Below are positions 1 to 7,852 of a stretch of DNA of 51,403 nucleotides, one piece after another. The DNA lies in assembly GCA_002320815.1 (NCBI GenBank), contig DCLA01000090.1, positions 1 to 51,403 of the forward strand, written 5' to 3'. The translations under genes and the position numbers were made by a program. Source of the DNA: Myxococcales bacterium UBA1660 (lineage in GTDB: Bacteria; Myxococcota_A; Polyangia; Polyangiales; Houyiibacteriaceae). Each line of letters opens with the position of its first letter. Within the stretch, counting starts at the first letter, position 1. The notes beneath the pieces are model-generated. The model did no database searches. It was given only the letters and a program-made list of their open reading frames with translations, and was not told the DNA's origin.

Positions 1-9
1 GGAGCGAGT

Positions 10-82
10 CTCGGGCTCCGCCCGAGCGAAGCGGGAGGGTCTTCCGAAGACCCTCCCCAGGGAGCAGACCCTCCCCAGGGAA
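10..82. terminator. Two hairpins with a duplicated right arm after the permease gene
   Basis: CTCGGGC (10-16) pairs with GCCCGAG (20-26). GGGAGGGTCT (33-42) pairs with AGACCCTCCC (48-57) around a 5-nt loop. A 16-bp stretch that includes the second right arm occurs twice, at 48-63 and 67-82, so the left arm has two possible partners. The block begins one base past the permease stop codon and is read downstream of it on the minus strand. There is no T tract, so it is either a U-poor terminator or an mRNA-stabilising 3' structure. Confidence 0.45.
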
Positions 83-931
83 CTACGGATCGAGCGCATC
101 GCGTAGCCCTTCGCCGAGGAGGTTGAAGCCGAAGACCGCCATCACGATGAGGGCCGAGGGATAGAGCATGAGGCGCGGGGCCAGGGCGAGCATCTCCTCG
201 CCCTCCCGGAGCATCGACCCCCAGCTCGCGTCGGGGGGGGGCACCCCGAGGCCCAGGTAGCTCATGGCGGACTCCACCAGGATCATCTGGGCGACCAGCG
301 TGGTGGCGATCACGATGGCGGGCCCGATCACGTTGGGCAGCACGTGCCGCAGGAGGATCCGGGGCACGCTGGCGCCGAGCGCCCGGGCCGCCTGGACGTA
401 CTCCAGCTCGCGCACCTGCATCACCTTCGCCCGGGTGACCCGCGCCAGGGACGTCCAGGAGAGGAAACCCAGCAGGACGTAGAGCGCGCTGAGCGATGGC
501 TCCTCGACCACCTGGAGGATGGTCACGGCGATCAGGAGGAAGGGTATGGAGAGCACGATGTCCACCGTGCGCATCGCGATGGAGTCGGTGAGCCCCCCGA
601 AGTAGCCGCTGACGACGCCCACCGTGAGCCCCAGGCCGACGGCGATCAGGGTCGCCAGGAAAGCGACCTGCATCGAGATCATCCCGCCGTGGAGGAGCCG
701 GCTCAGCTCGTCCCGACCGATGGTGTCGGCGCCGAGCGTGTAGCCATCCACTTCCCCGGGCGCGACCGGGGTCCCGTCGTCGCGGAGGAGCACCTCACGA
801 CGCTGCTCGTTGGGATCGTGGGGAGCGACGAGCGGACCCAGCACCGCGAGCCCGGTGACCACGGTCACCAGCACCGCGCCCACCAGGGCACCCTTGTTCT
901 TACGGAAGCGTCGCCATGCCCGCGGGTCCAT
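83..931 (-). CDS. Oligopeptide/dipeptide ABC transporter permease (DppC/OppC type)
   Basis: Inner-membrane permease half of a peptide or nickel type ABC importer. The 282-residue length and the layout fit the DppC/OppC family: a short basic cytoplasmic start, a first membrane segment at about residues 14-36, a periplasmic stretch with the conserved G-A-D-x-x-G-R-D-x-x-S-R-L element, then four or five membrane segments. The cytoplasmic EAA loop that contacts the ATPase is clear (QAARALGAS followed by HVLPN). The start is the ATG at 931. The usual DppB partner is not upstream; a lipoprotein gene lies there instead. Partner permease, ATPases or binding protein, if linked, must lie left of position 1. 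The substrate cannot be told from the sequence. Confidence 0.9.
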   Translation of the reverse strand: MDPRAWRRFRKNKGALVGAVLVTVVTGLAVLGPLVAPHDPNEQRREVLLRDDGTPVAPGEVDGYTLGADTIGRDELSRLLHGGMISMQVAFLATLIAVGLGLTVGVVSGYFGGLTDSIAMRTVDIVLSIPFLLIAVTILQVVEEPSLSALYVLLGFLSWTSLARVTRAKVMQVRELEYVQAARALGASVPRILLRHVLPNVIGPAIVIATTLVAQMILVESAMSYLGLGVPPPDASWGSMLREGEEMLALAPRLMLYPSALIVMAVFGFNLLGEGLRDALDP

Positions 932-975
932 CGACCCCGTGCATCTACCGCCCGCGTCGCCGTCCCGTCAACGCG

Positions 976-1230
976 TCAGTAGCCGAAGGGGGTCGCGGTG
1001 CCGGTCCGGCAGACGAGGACGTCGTTCTCCGTGGCCACGCTGCAGGACCACCCCTCCGGGCAATCCTCGTTGCCGGCACAGGTGGGCGTGCAGACCGGAT
1101 CGGGGCCGGCGACCCCGGCCACGCAGCGGCCGCGCGCGCAGTCTTCGTGGGATCCGCAGGGCTCCCCGGTCTTCGCGTCGCCGCCGCAGCCGAGACCCAC
1201 GAGCGCGACGAAGAGAAGGAGGGGACGCAT
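976..1230 (-). CDS. Small Cys-rich lipoprotein with two C-x5-C-type modules
   Basis: An 84-residue predicted lipoprotein. The start is the ATG at 1230, which gives a short hydrophobic signal and the lipobox LVGLGC. The mature part has two paired-cysteine modules, CGSHEDCARGRC and CAGNEDCPEGWSC, each followed by a further Cys. Such C-x5-C-x(4,5)-C modules are common in exported myxobacterial proteins, where they are probably disulphide-bonded. It ends 44 bp before the permease start on the same strand and may be co-transcribed with it. No function is known. The same module sits inside CoxB in this window (14575-14649). Confidence 0.72.
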   Translation of the reverse strand: MRPLLLFVALVGLGCGGDAKTGEPCGSHEDCARGRCVAGVAGPDPVCTPTCAGNEDCPEGWSCSVATENDVLVCRTGTATPFGY

Positions 1231-1538
1231 CGCGGGAGTGTGGAGGAGCCCCGGGTGGCCCGCAATCGGAGCCAACGGGGGATCGATCACGATCCCCTGT
1301 CGCCGATCCCACGCTCGCCGGTGATACGCCCGATCCGCGCGAACAGCCGGCGATCGCCAAAACTTCCTCGGCTGTCCGCGATCGTGGTCACCGTCGCGGC
1401 GAACCCTGCCGGTCCCGCGCCGAGAAAAGCGCAACGATTTCGAGCGATGAGCGCCCGCTACTACAGACTGTGAAGGGTCTGCACATTTTTGTTGACCCAT
1501 TTCTTTTCAGTGGAATACATTCACGCGCAGTCAAGCAA
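1231..1538. other. Intergenic region upstream of the MerR-like gene
   Basis: 308 bp between the divergent lipoprotein and MerR-like genes. Reading frames cross it but have no convincing starts or codon pattern. The last 70 bp are clearly richer in A and T than the surroundings and hold the promoter candidate at 1492-1521. Nothing else is recognised. Confidence 0.5.
1492..1521 (+). promoter_or_regulatory. Sigma-70-type promoter, TTGACC-18-TACATT
   Basis: TTGACC at 1492-1497 and TACATT at 1516-1521, spaced 18 bp, inside a local A/T-rich stretch. Transcription would start near 1528, leaving only about 10 nt before the ATG at 1539 and no room for a Shine-Dalgarno site; none is visible. The same TTGACC-18 layout recurs at 36479 and 48782. 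Confidence 0.55.
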
Positions 1539-2108
1539 ATGGCCAGTTCGAAGGGAAAGAAGCGTCGGATTCTCGCCAACCGCCAAGGGGCGGCGGCGCC
1601 GACGTTCACGGATGCCGAGCTCGAGGCGATCGAGCAGGACCACGCCGAGGGGCTCTCGGTGCAGCAGGTGGTCGAGGCGTTCGTGGAGAAGGGCGAGCGG
1701 ATGTCGGAAGCGACCTTCCGGAAGTACGTGCAGCTCGGCCTCCTCCCCCGCAGTCGCCGCGTGGCGCGGCAGGGCAAGCAGAGAGGCTCCAAGGGCCTCT
1801 ATCCCCCGACGACGGTGCGGCAGCTCGCCTACATCCGCCGTCTCATGGGCCAGGGCTTCACCATGGAGGAGATCCAGCGCGATTTCCTCTTCGTACGCGG
1901 TGACATCGAAGCTCTGACCCGGCAGCTCCAGCGCGTCTACGACGCTCTCGGAGAGGCCATCGAGACCCGCTCGGCGACGCGCGAGGGGCTCGGGATGCGC
2001 ACCGCGATGCAGGACGCGCGCGAGGTCGGCGACGACCTCGTGCAACGCCTGGAAGCCATCGAGAGTCATCTGACGATGCGCGCTCGCATGGCTCGAGCGG
2101 CAGTCTGA
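1539..2108 (+). CDS. MerR-like DNA-binding regulator
   Basis: A 189-residue regulator. A basic N-terminus is followed by a winged helix-turn-helix at about residues 50-120. This contains RKYVQLGLLP and, after a basic wing, RQLAYIRRLMGQGFTMEEIQ, the usual MerR arrangement of helix 2, wing and helix 3-4. The C-terminal 60 residues are helical and probably form the dimerisation coil. There are no cysteines, so metal sensing of the classical MerR kind is unlikely. The ATG at 1539 was chosen because it follows the promoter candidate; the open frame extends upstream without a better start. It is followed after 103 bp by a second DNA-binding protein, and palindromes overlap its stop codon, so autoregulation or control of the neighbour is plausible. 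Confidence 0.8.
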   Translation: MASSKGKKRRILANRQGAAAPTFTDAELEAIEQDHAEGLSVQQVVEAFVEKGERMSEATFRKYVQLGLLPRSRRVARQGKQRGSKGLYPPTTVRQLAYIRRLMGQGFTMEEIQRDFLFVRGDIEALTRQLQRVYDALGEAIETRSATREGLGMRTAMQDAREVGDDLVQRLEAIESHLTMRARMARAAV

Positions 2109-2125
2109 CTAGACTGCCGTAGTCA
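2101..2125. promoter_or_regulatory. Nested palindromes over the stop of the MerR-like gene
   Basis: Two perfect inverted repeats overlap. CAGTCT (2101-2106) and AGACTG (2111-2116) are separated by 4 nt. TGACTA (2106-2111) and TAGTCA (2120-2125) are separated by 8 nt. Their size suits a dimeric winged-helix protein, and they lie about 90-110 bp before the next regulator gene. An operator is an inference. Confidence 0.4.
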
Positions 2126-2136
2126 ATCAGTACAAA

Positions 2137-2171
2137 CGATCCGAGACAAAGGGCGAATTTCTCTCGGATCG
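2137..2171. promoter_or_regulatory. 10-bp inverted repeat between the two regulator genes
   Basis: CGATCCGAGA (2137-2146) and TCTCGGATCG (2162-2171) are perfect complements around a 15-nt A/T-rich loop. This could be a wide operator or a weak terminator for the MerR-like gene. No T tract follows, which favours an operator. Confidence 0.4.
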
Positions 2172-2211
2172 CCATCAACAGTAGGCGAGTTCATTCTCGC
2201 GGGAGGGCGTC

Positions 2212-2769
2212 ATGAGTGAAGTGGCAGCGGCCATCATCGAGCCGCAGGACAACGTCGTGTCCATCAACGAGAACGGTGACCGGGGCGTCGGTCCCATGGG
2301 CGCGCCGAGCCTGGCGGAGACCGTCGAGGAATCGCGTCCTCGTCGGCGTCGTCGGCGTAAGCGTCGCGAGCGAGCTCGCGCTCGGACGATCAGCATTCGT
2401 CGATTGAGCAAGACGGAGCTGAACCGCGGTCGTCTCCTCTATCCCGAGACGCACTATTGGAAGCCCGAGACGCGAGAGCAGTGCGCCGATATGGAGCGAC
2501 CCTGCCCGTATGTGAGCTGCAAGTACCACCTCTTCATCGACGTCCACCCCGTGCGCGGAGCCATCAAGTTGAACTTCCCGGATCTCGAAGTGTGGGAGAT
2601 GACCGAGACCTGCGCGCTCGACGTGGCCGACCGCGGGGGCATCACCCTCGAAGAGGTGGGGGAGATCATGAACCTCACCCGTGAGCGGGTGCGCCAGGTC
2701 GAGACCGCCGGTCTCGCCAAGCTCGAGGCCATCCAGGACATCGAGCGGCTCAAGGACTACATCCTCTGA
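2212..2769 (+). CDS. Sigma-region-4-like DNA-binding protein with Cys-rich centre
   Basis: A 185-residue putative transcription regulator. The first 60 residues are disordered and include an Arg/Lys-rich run. The centre holds several cysteines, including CADMERPCPYVSC followed by KYH, which could bind a metal. The C-terminus (about residues 145-180) is a sigma-70 region 4-type helix-turn-helix: GGITLEEVGEIMNLTRERVR then QVETAGLAKL. Region 2, the core-binding part of a sigma factor, is absent, so this is not a complete sigma factor. It may act as a DNA-binding adaptor or repressor. The ATG at 2212 has a good ribosome site (GGGAGGG, 6 nt upstream). It probably works with the MerR-like protein before it. 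Confidence 0.75.
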   Translation: MSEVAAAIIEPQDNVVSINENGDRGVGPMGAPSLAETVEESRPRRRRRRKRRERARARTISIRRLSKTELNRGRLLYPETHYWKPETREQCADMERPCPYVSCKYHLFIDVHPVRGAIKLNFPDLEVWEMTETCALDVADRGGITLEEVGEIMNLTRERVRQVETAGLAKLEAIQDIERLKDYIL

Positions 2770-2904
2770 CCGACGCGCTCCGGGGGCGCGCCTGCGGCCC
2801 GGGGCGACCGATCGGGGCCCTTCCAGCGAGCGCCGACCCCACGTCCTCACCCTCCCGCGGGGCATGGGGCCGCTCCTCGCCGGACCGCGATGCCCCCCTG
2901 GACG

Positions 2905-2935
2905 CGCCGTCACCGCACCTCCTGCGGTGACGGCG
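2905..2935. terminator. Perfect 13-bp hairpin with CCTCC loop
   Basis: CGCCGTCACCGCA (2905-2917) pairs without mismatch with TGCGGTGACGGCG (2923-2935) around the loop CCTCC (2918-2922). It lies 135 bp after the sigma-4-like gene, between convergent genes. It is the strongest simple stem in the gap, but it has no T tract on either side. Confidence 0.5.
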
Positions 2936-3012
2936 TCGTCGCGTTCGGCCCGGCCGCCGCCGGAGCCGAGCGCAGGGCAGGAGGCGAGCCGAGCAAGTTG
3001 CGCCCACCCGAG

Positions 3013-3059
3013 GCGATCGGCCTCTGGAAGGATCAATCGAGCCGGAGCGATCGGCCTCT
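3013..3059. repeat. 13-bp direct repeat, period 34
   Basis: GCGATCGGCCTCT occurs at 3013-3025 and again at 3047-3059. Part of it (GCGATC) recurs just after. This is too little to call a repeat family. Confidence 0.5.
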
Positions 3060-3169
3060 CGAAGAAGCGATCCTACTGAAGTCGGGTGCGACACCGCGAG
3101 CCTCGTCGAGCGGCCCGCGGTCCCCGCGGAGGACGACGGGCCGCGGCGCTCGCGGCGCGGGAAGCGCCC

Positions 3170-3577
3170 CTACTCGTCGTCGGGCCCGGGGGGAGGGCGA
3201 CGCTTGCCACCCCCGCGGGCCACGTCGCCGAAGCGCTTGGTGAGCGACTTGAGCTCCGAGGTGAGCTGCTTGGCGAGGGGCTCCGCCTGGGCGCCGAGCT
3301 TGGAGATCACCCGCTCGGCTTCCTTGCTGGCCGACTCGAACGCGGGGTCGATCTTCTCGGTCCAGGAGTCCGCCTTCTCGGACGCGGACTCGATGGACTG
3401 CTGGATCTTGCCGATCGCCGGCGACTTCGACGCCTTGTCGAAGAAGAGGCTGGCGGCGTGCTTGAAGTGGTCGATGGCCTCGAAGAGCTCCGCTTTCGGG
3501 TCGGCGGTCTCTCCATCGGGCGCATCGTCGTCGGTACGTTCGGGCTCGAGGGCCTTCGGGTCGTTGGTGTCGCTCAT
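3170..3577 (-). CDS. Hypothetical amphipathic helical protein
   Basis: A 135-residue soluble protein with no signal peptide and no membrane segment. The first 28 residues are acidic and disordered. Residues about 29-115 look like continuous amphipathic helix (for example AELFEAIDHFKHAASLFFDK and AERVISKLGAQAEPLAKQL). The tail is basic and proline-rich. The pattern resembles small helical phasin-like or DNA/membrane-associating proteins, but I do not recognise a family. The ATG at 3577 is used; a TAGGAT box lies 12 nt upstream of it on the minus strand. Function unknown. Confidence 0.65.
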   Translation of the reverse strand: MSDTNDPKALEPERTDDDAPDGETADPKAELFEAIDHFKHAASLFFDKASKSPAIGKIQQSIESASEKADSWTEKIDPAFESASKEAERVISKLGAQAEPLAKQLTSELKSLTKRFGDVARGGGKRRPPPGPDDE

Positions 3578-3972
3578 GGTCGCGACGTCATCCTATCGCC
3601 GCCCGACGGCCGAGGCGACCCCTGAACCACGCTTCACTTGTTGCCCCGGCGACCCGTTCCTAGGGCTCGGCGTGCACGAGCGACCCGGTTCGCCGGTCAC
3701 CGCGCGGTGCAGATCGCCACGTCGATCTTCCTCCGCCTCGGTGACCACATTCCCATTCTTGGGCCGGGTCGGTGTTTTTGGTCGAATTTCCAACAGTTTG
3801 CGGCGTTCGGAGCTCTCCCCCGGCTCATTTCCATCGCACTCGAGTGCGAGAGCGACTTGTCCGGGGCGGCCCCATCGCCTAAAAGGGCGCCGCGGTCGCG
3901 TCCGCCCCTTTCTACGCGGACCGGAAGTCCGCACGGCGCAATCTCTCGCGCCCGATCTCATCGAGCATCCAA
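3578..3972. other. Divergent intergenic region upstream of the act-cox operon
   Basis: 395 bp between the helical protein gene and actA; the promoter of the 15-kb respiratory operon should be here. An A/T-richer patch lies at about 3745-3795. A 6-bp hairpin (GCGGAC 3916-3921 with GTCCGC 3927-3932) and an imperfect stem at about 3880-3910 lie in the probable leader. I cannot point to a clear -35/-10 pair or a Shine-Dalgarno site before actA. Confidence 0.5.
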
Positions 3973-4653
3973 ATGCAGATATTTCCTCGAGAGCTGAACC
4001 TCTTGCCCATGGTGCTCGCAGGAGTGGGCACCGTGGCCGGGGTAGGGCTCATCCTCGTCGTCTGGATCTACTTCTCTCCCCGCAACTTGCAGGTGGGATA
4101 CTCGCCCGAGCAGCCGGTGCCTTATAGCCACCGCTTGCACGCGGGGGAGCTCGGCCTCGACTGCCGCTACTGCCACGCGAACGTGGAGGAGTCGGCCGAG
4201 GCGATGATCCCTCCCACGCAGACCTGCATGGGCTGCCACAACGTCGTGCGCACCGAGTCCGCCCGCCTCGCTCCGATTCGCGAGAGCTGGGAGACCGGTG
4301 AGGCGATGGAGTGGGTCCGCGTCCATCAGCTGCCCGACCACACCTACTTCAACCACTCGACCCACCTCTACGGCGCCCTCGCCAGCGAGGGGCCGAACGG
4401 TGAAGAGGTCCGCGTCGCCATCGGCTGCGAGAGCTGCCACGGTCGCATCGACCAGATGGAGGTCGTGGGTGTCGACCAGCCGATCGCCATGCAGTGGTGC
4501 CTCGAGTGTCACCGCGACCCGAGCGAGCACCTCCGCCCCGTCGAGGAGATCACCACGATGGGCTGGGAGCCCTCCGACGAGTGGCTCGAGCACACCGACG
4601 AGCACGTCGCGGCCGTCCTTCCCCCCACCCACTGCTCCGGGTGTCACCGATGA
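3973..4653 (+). CDS. ActA, pentahaem cytochrome c of alternative complex III
   Basis: First subunit of alternative complex III, the quinol:cytochrome c oxidoreductase that replaces cytochrome bc1 in this lineage. It has 226 residues with one N-terminal membrane anchor (about 11-33) and then a periplasmic domain with five CxxCH haem sites: CRYCH 64-68, CMGCH 85-89, CESCH 152-156, CLECH 176-180 and CSGCH 221-225. Five haems is the ActA number. The last site is one residue from the C-terminus. It is the first gene of a 13-gene operon, and its stop overlaps the actB start (ATGA at 4650-4653). The ATG at 3973 is the only sensible start although no ribosome site is evident. Confidence 0.95.
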   Translation: MQIFPRELNLLPMVLAGVGTVAGVGLILVVWIYFSPRNLQVGYSPEQPVPYSHRLHAGELGLDCRYCHANVEESAEAMIPPTQTCMGCHNVVRTESARLAPIRESWETGEAMEWVRVHQLPDHTYFNHSTHLYGALASEGPNGEEVRVAIGCESCHGRIDQMEVVGVDQPIAMQWCLECHRDPSEHLRPVEEITTMGWEPSDEWLEHTDEHVAAVLPPTHCSGCHR

Positions 4654-7600
4654 CCAAGCGTAAGCCCTACGTATTCAACGATTCGCCCGCGGCGAAGCCC
4701 ATGTGGCGGAGCCTCGAAGAGAAGCACGGCGGCCAGGCCGCCCTCGCGGACGCCGCCGTGGCCGAGGCCGACGGCGGGTTCCTCGCCGGCGAGTCCCTTC
4801 TTCGCAAGCAGCGCATCAAGAAGAATCCCCTGCACTCCCAGCCCGTGATGGGCCGGGTGGGCCGCCGGGGCTTCATGACCGCCGCCGGCGCCGGCGCGGC
4901 CGCGCTCGGCATGGCCGGCTGCGCGCGTCGCCCCGAGGCCCTCATCCTGCCCTACACCGAGGGCCCCGAGTACGTGCTGCCGGGCATCCCGCTGCACTTC
5001 GCGACCGTCACCCAGCGCGGTGACGACGCCCTCGGCCTCCTGGTGACCAGCCACGAGGGGCGCCCGACCAAGGTGGAGGGGAACCCCTCGCACCCGTCGA
5101 GCCTCGGCGCCACCGACGCCCGCGCCCAGCAGATGGTGTGGGACCTCTACGATCCCGACCGTTCCCAGGGTCCCGCCCAGTTCGAGGGCGAGGAGTGGGT
5201 CGGCAAGTCCTACGAGGAGGCCGACGCGGCCTTCGAGGCGGCGCTCCAGGGCAACGGCCAGGGCCTGCGCGTCCTGGTGCAGCCCAGCACCAGCCCCTCG
5301 CAGCTCCGCATGCAGCAGAAGCTGCTGCAGCGTTTCCCCGCGGCGAAGATCCACTACTACGCTCCGTGGAGCAGCGACGAAATCCGGGAGGGCACGCGCC
5401 TCGCCTTCGGTCAGCCGATGGTCCCGGTCCACGACCTGGCCCGCGCCGACGTCGTGCTCGCCGTCGACTCGGACTTCCTGAGCACCGACGACGGGTCGGT
5501 CCGCAACGCCCGTGGCTTCGCGGCGCGGCGCTCCATCGCCAACCCCGAGCGGGACCGGATGAACCGGCTCTACTCGGTGGAGAGCACCTTCTCCATCACC
5601 GGGGCCAACGCCGACCACCGCCTGCGCCTCAAGCCCAGCATGATCGAGGGCTTCCTCCTCGCGCTGGCCAAGAAGCTCGAGGGCCGCAACGGGGTGACCC
5701 TCGGGGCCTCGGCGGCCATCGCCGCCAGCGCCGAGGGCGCCGGCATCGACGCCAACTTCCTCGACGGCCTCGCCGACGACCTCGCCAACGCCAGCGGCCG
5801 CGCCCTGGTGATGGTCGGTCCGCGGCAGCCCGCTCGGGTCCACGCTCTGGCCGCCGCCATCAACGGCGCCCTCGGGGCCGCCGGCTCGCTCGTCGGGTAC
5901 TTCCCGGCCTTCGACGCCGAGCGCCCGAACGTCCGCGCCAGCCTCGCCGAGCTCGTGGCCGAGGCCGACCAGGTGAGCACCCTGCTCATCCTCGGCGGCA
6001 ACCCGGTCTATGACACCCCCGGTGACGTCGACTTCGCCGGGCTCCTCGCCCGCGACGGGCTGACCTCCTTCCACCTCTCGAGCCACCGCGACGAGACCAG
6101 CCAGGCCGCGACCTGGCACCTCCCCCTCGCGCACCTCCTCGAGAGCTGGGGCGACCTCCAGGCCGCCGACGGGACCCTCGCGATCCAGCAGCCCATGATC
6201 GAGCCGATCTGGGGCGGGCGCAGCGTCCTCGAGGTGCTCGCCAAGGCCGCCGGCGAGACCAACTGGCGGGGCTACAACGTCGTCCGCCGCACCATGCGCG
6301 ACACGGCCGGCGCCACCGGCTTCGAGCGTCGCTGGCGCGCCGCGCTCCACGCGGGCGTCGTCGCCGGCACCAACGCCAGCCCGACCAACACGCCCATCCA
6401 GGGCGCGTCCCTCGCGGGCGCGTTCCAGCAGCCCGCCGCCGCGGGCGAGGGCGTCGAGGTCGTGTTCTCGCCGGACCCGACCCTCTGGACCGGTGAGCAC
6501 GCCAACAACCTCTGGGCGCTCGAGACGCCGGACCCGCTGACCAAGGTCGTGTGGGACAACGTCGCGCTCATCTCCTACGCCACGCGCGCGGCCATGGGCC
6601 TCGAGAACGGCGACATGGTCCGCATCGAGGGCGGCGCCTCGGCCATCGAGGTGCCCGTCTGGGCGCTCCCGGGCCACGCCGACGACACCCTCACGCTCAA
6701 CCTCGGCTGGGGTCGCACGGCGGCCGGTCGCTACGGCAACGCGCAGACCTGGGACGGCCTCGGGCCGGGCATCGGGGTCGAGCCCGACTGGCAGGCCGGC
6801 GGCTTCGACGTGAACCCGCTCCGCTCGCTCGAGGGGTTCTACATCCTCACCGGCGCCAGCGTCTCCAAGGCGGGCGGCACCTACGACGTGGTCCAGACCC
6901 AGGAGCACGGCTACATGGAGGGCCGCCCGGTCGCCATCGACGCCACCCTGGAGGAGTACCGCGACAACCCCGAGTTCGCCTCCTACGAGACCGTCGAGTT
7001 CACCCACACCGGCCCCCTCTGGGACGAGGTGGACTACTCGCCGCGCGAGGTGGCCACCGGCCGCACGCTCCACAAGTGGGGCATGGTCATCGACCTCAGC
7101 GCCTGCATCGGCTGCAACGCCTGTGTGGTCGCCTGCCAGGCGGAGAACAACATCCCCGCCGTCGGCAAGCAGGAGGTCAAGCGAGGCCGTGAGATGGCCT
7201 GGCTCCGCATCGACCGCTACTTCGTGGGCGAGAGCGACGCCGACCCGGGCATCACCTACCAGCCGCTGACCTGTCAGCAGTGCGAAGAGGCGCCCTGCGA
7301 GAACGTCTGCCCGGTCAACGCCACCGCGCACAGCCCCGAGGGGCTGAACGACATGGCCTACAACCGGTGCATCGGCACTCGCTACTGCGCCAACAACTGC
7401 CCCTACAAGGTCCGGCGCTTCAACTACCTGGACTGGCACGCGCACCTCGACGACCCGTGGACCATGCACGGCAACTTCCCCGAGATGCGGAAGATGGGCT
7501 TCAACCCCAACGTCACGGTGCGTAGCCGCGGCGTGATGGAGAAGTGCACCTACTGCGTGCAGCGCATCCAGGAGGCGAAGTTCGCCGCCCGGCGCGACCA

Positions 7601-7850
7601 CCGCGGCGTGCGCGATGGCGACATCGTCACCGCCTGCCAGCAGGTCTGCCCGGCCAACGCCGTCACCTTCGGTGACCTGAACGACCCGACGAGCCGCGTG
7701 GCTCGGCTCGATGCCCTCAACCGCCGCTACAAGCTGCTGGCGGAGCTGGGCACCCAGCCCCGGACCACCTTCCTCGGCAAGATCCGCAACCCCAACCCCG
7801 TCATCGGCACCGGGTCCGCTACCGCGACCACCGATGAGGAGGGCCACTGA
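4650..7850 (+). CDS. ActB, fused molybdopterin-like and iron-sulphur subunit of alternative complex III
   Basis: A 1066-residue periplasmic subunit. Residues 1-65 are a long basic leader ahead of a Tat-type signal (GRRGFMTAAGAGAAALG, then AGC), so export would need the Tat system; a tatA gene lies at 33117. Residues about 90-780 resemble the molybdopterin oxidoreductase family, which in known ActB proteins binds no cofactor. Residues about 800-1045 form the ferredoxin-like part with four cysteine clusters: CIGCNACVVAC from 819, CQQCEEAPCENVCP from 875, CIGTRYCANNCP from 907 and CTYC from 966 paired with CQQVCP further on. The third motif lacks one Cys of the usual set, as is normal for ActB. 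The start is the ATG overlapping the actA stop. Confidence 0.95.
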   Translation: MTKRKPYVFNDSPAAKPMWRSLEEKHGGQAALADAAVAEADGGFLAGESLLRKQRIKKNPLHSQPVMGRVGRRGFMTAAGAGAAALGMAGCARRPEALILPYTEGPEYVLPGIPLHFATVTQRGDDALGLLVTSHEGRPTKVEGNPSHPSSLGATDARAQQMVWDLYDPDRSQGPAQFEGEEWVGKSYEEADAAFEAALQGNGQGLRVLVQPSTSPSQLRMQQKLLQRFPAAKIHYYAPWSSDEIREGTRLAFGQPMVPVHDLARADVVLAVDSDFLSTDDGSVRNARGFAARRSIANPERDRMNRLYSVESTFSITGANADHRLRLKPSMIEGFLLALAKKLEGRNGVTLGASAAIAASAEGAGIDANFLDGLADDLANASGRALVMVGPRQPARVHALAAAINGALGAAGSLVGYFPAFDAERPNVRASLAELVAEADQVSTLLILGGNPVYDTPGDVDFAGLLARDGLTSFHLSSHRDETSQAATWHLPLAHLLESWGDLQAADGTLAIQQPMIEPIWGGRSVLEVLAKAAGETNWRGYNVVRRTMRDTAGATGFERRWRAALHAGVVAGTNASPTNTPIQGASLAGAFQQPAAAGEGVEVVFSPDPTLWTGEHANNLWALETPDPLTKVVWDNVALISYATRAAMGLENGDMVRIEGGASAIEVPVWALPGHADDTLTLNLGWGRTAAGRYGNAQTWDGLGPGIGVEPDWQAGGFDVNPLRSLEGFYILTGASVSKAGGTYDVVQTQEHGYMEGRPVAIDATLEEYRDNPEFASYETVEFTHTGPLWDEVDYSPREVATGRTLHKWGMVIDLSACIGCNACVVACQAENNIPAVGKQEVKRGREMAWLRIDRYFVGESDADPGITYQPLTCQQCEEAPCENVCPVNATAHSPEGLNDMAYNRCIGTRYCANNCPYKVRRFNYLDWHAHLDDPWTMHGNFPEMRKMGFNPNVTVRSRGVMEKCTYCVQRIQEAKFAARRDHRGVRDGDIVTACQQVCPANAVTFGDLNDPTSRVARLDALNRRYKLLAELGTQPRTTFLGKIRNPNPVIGTGSATATTDEEGH

Positions 7851-7852
7851 CC

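Larger units (their letters stand above)
2770..3169. other. Non-coding gap with a long hairpin and a short repeat
   Basis: 400 bp between two convergent genes. Open frames here have no start or composition that I trust. It holds the hairpin at 2905-2935 and the direct repeat at 3013-3059; no other element is seen. Confidence 0.45.

Noticed and set aside
810..1538. N-terminal extension of the MerR-like protein
   Set aside because: The frame is open but basic and Pro/Arg/Ser-rich like shadow sequence, and the promoter candidate lies inside it.
2212..2769. A full sigma factor
   Set aside because: Only region 4 is present; region 2 is missing.
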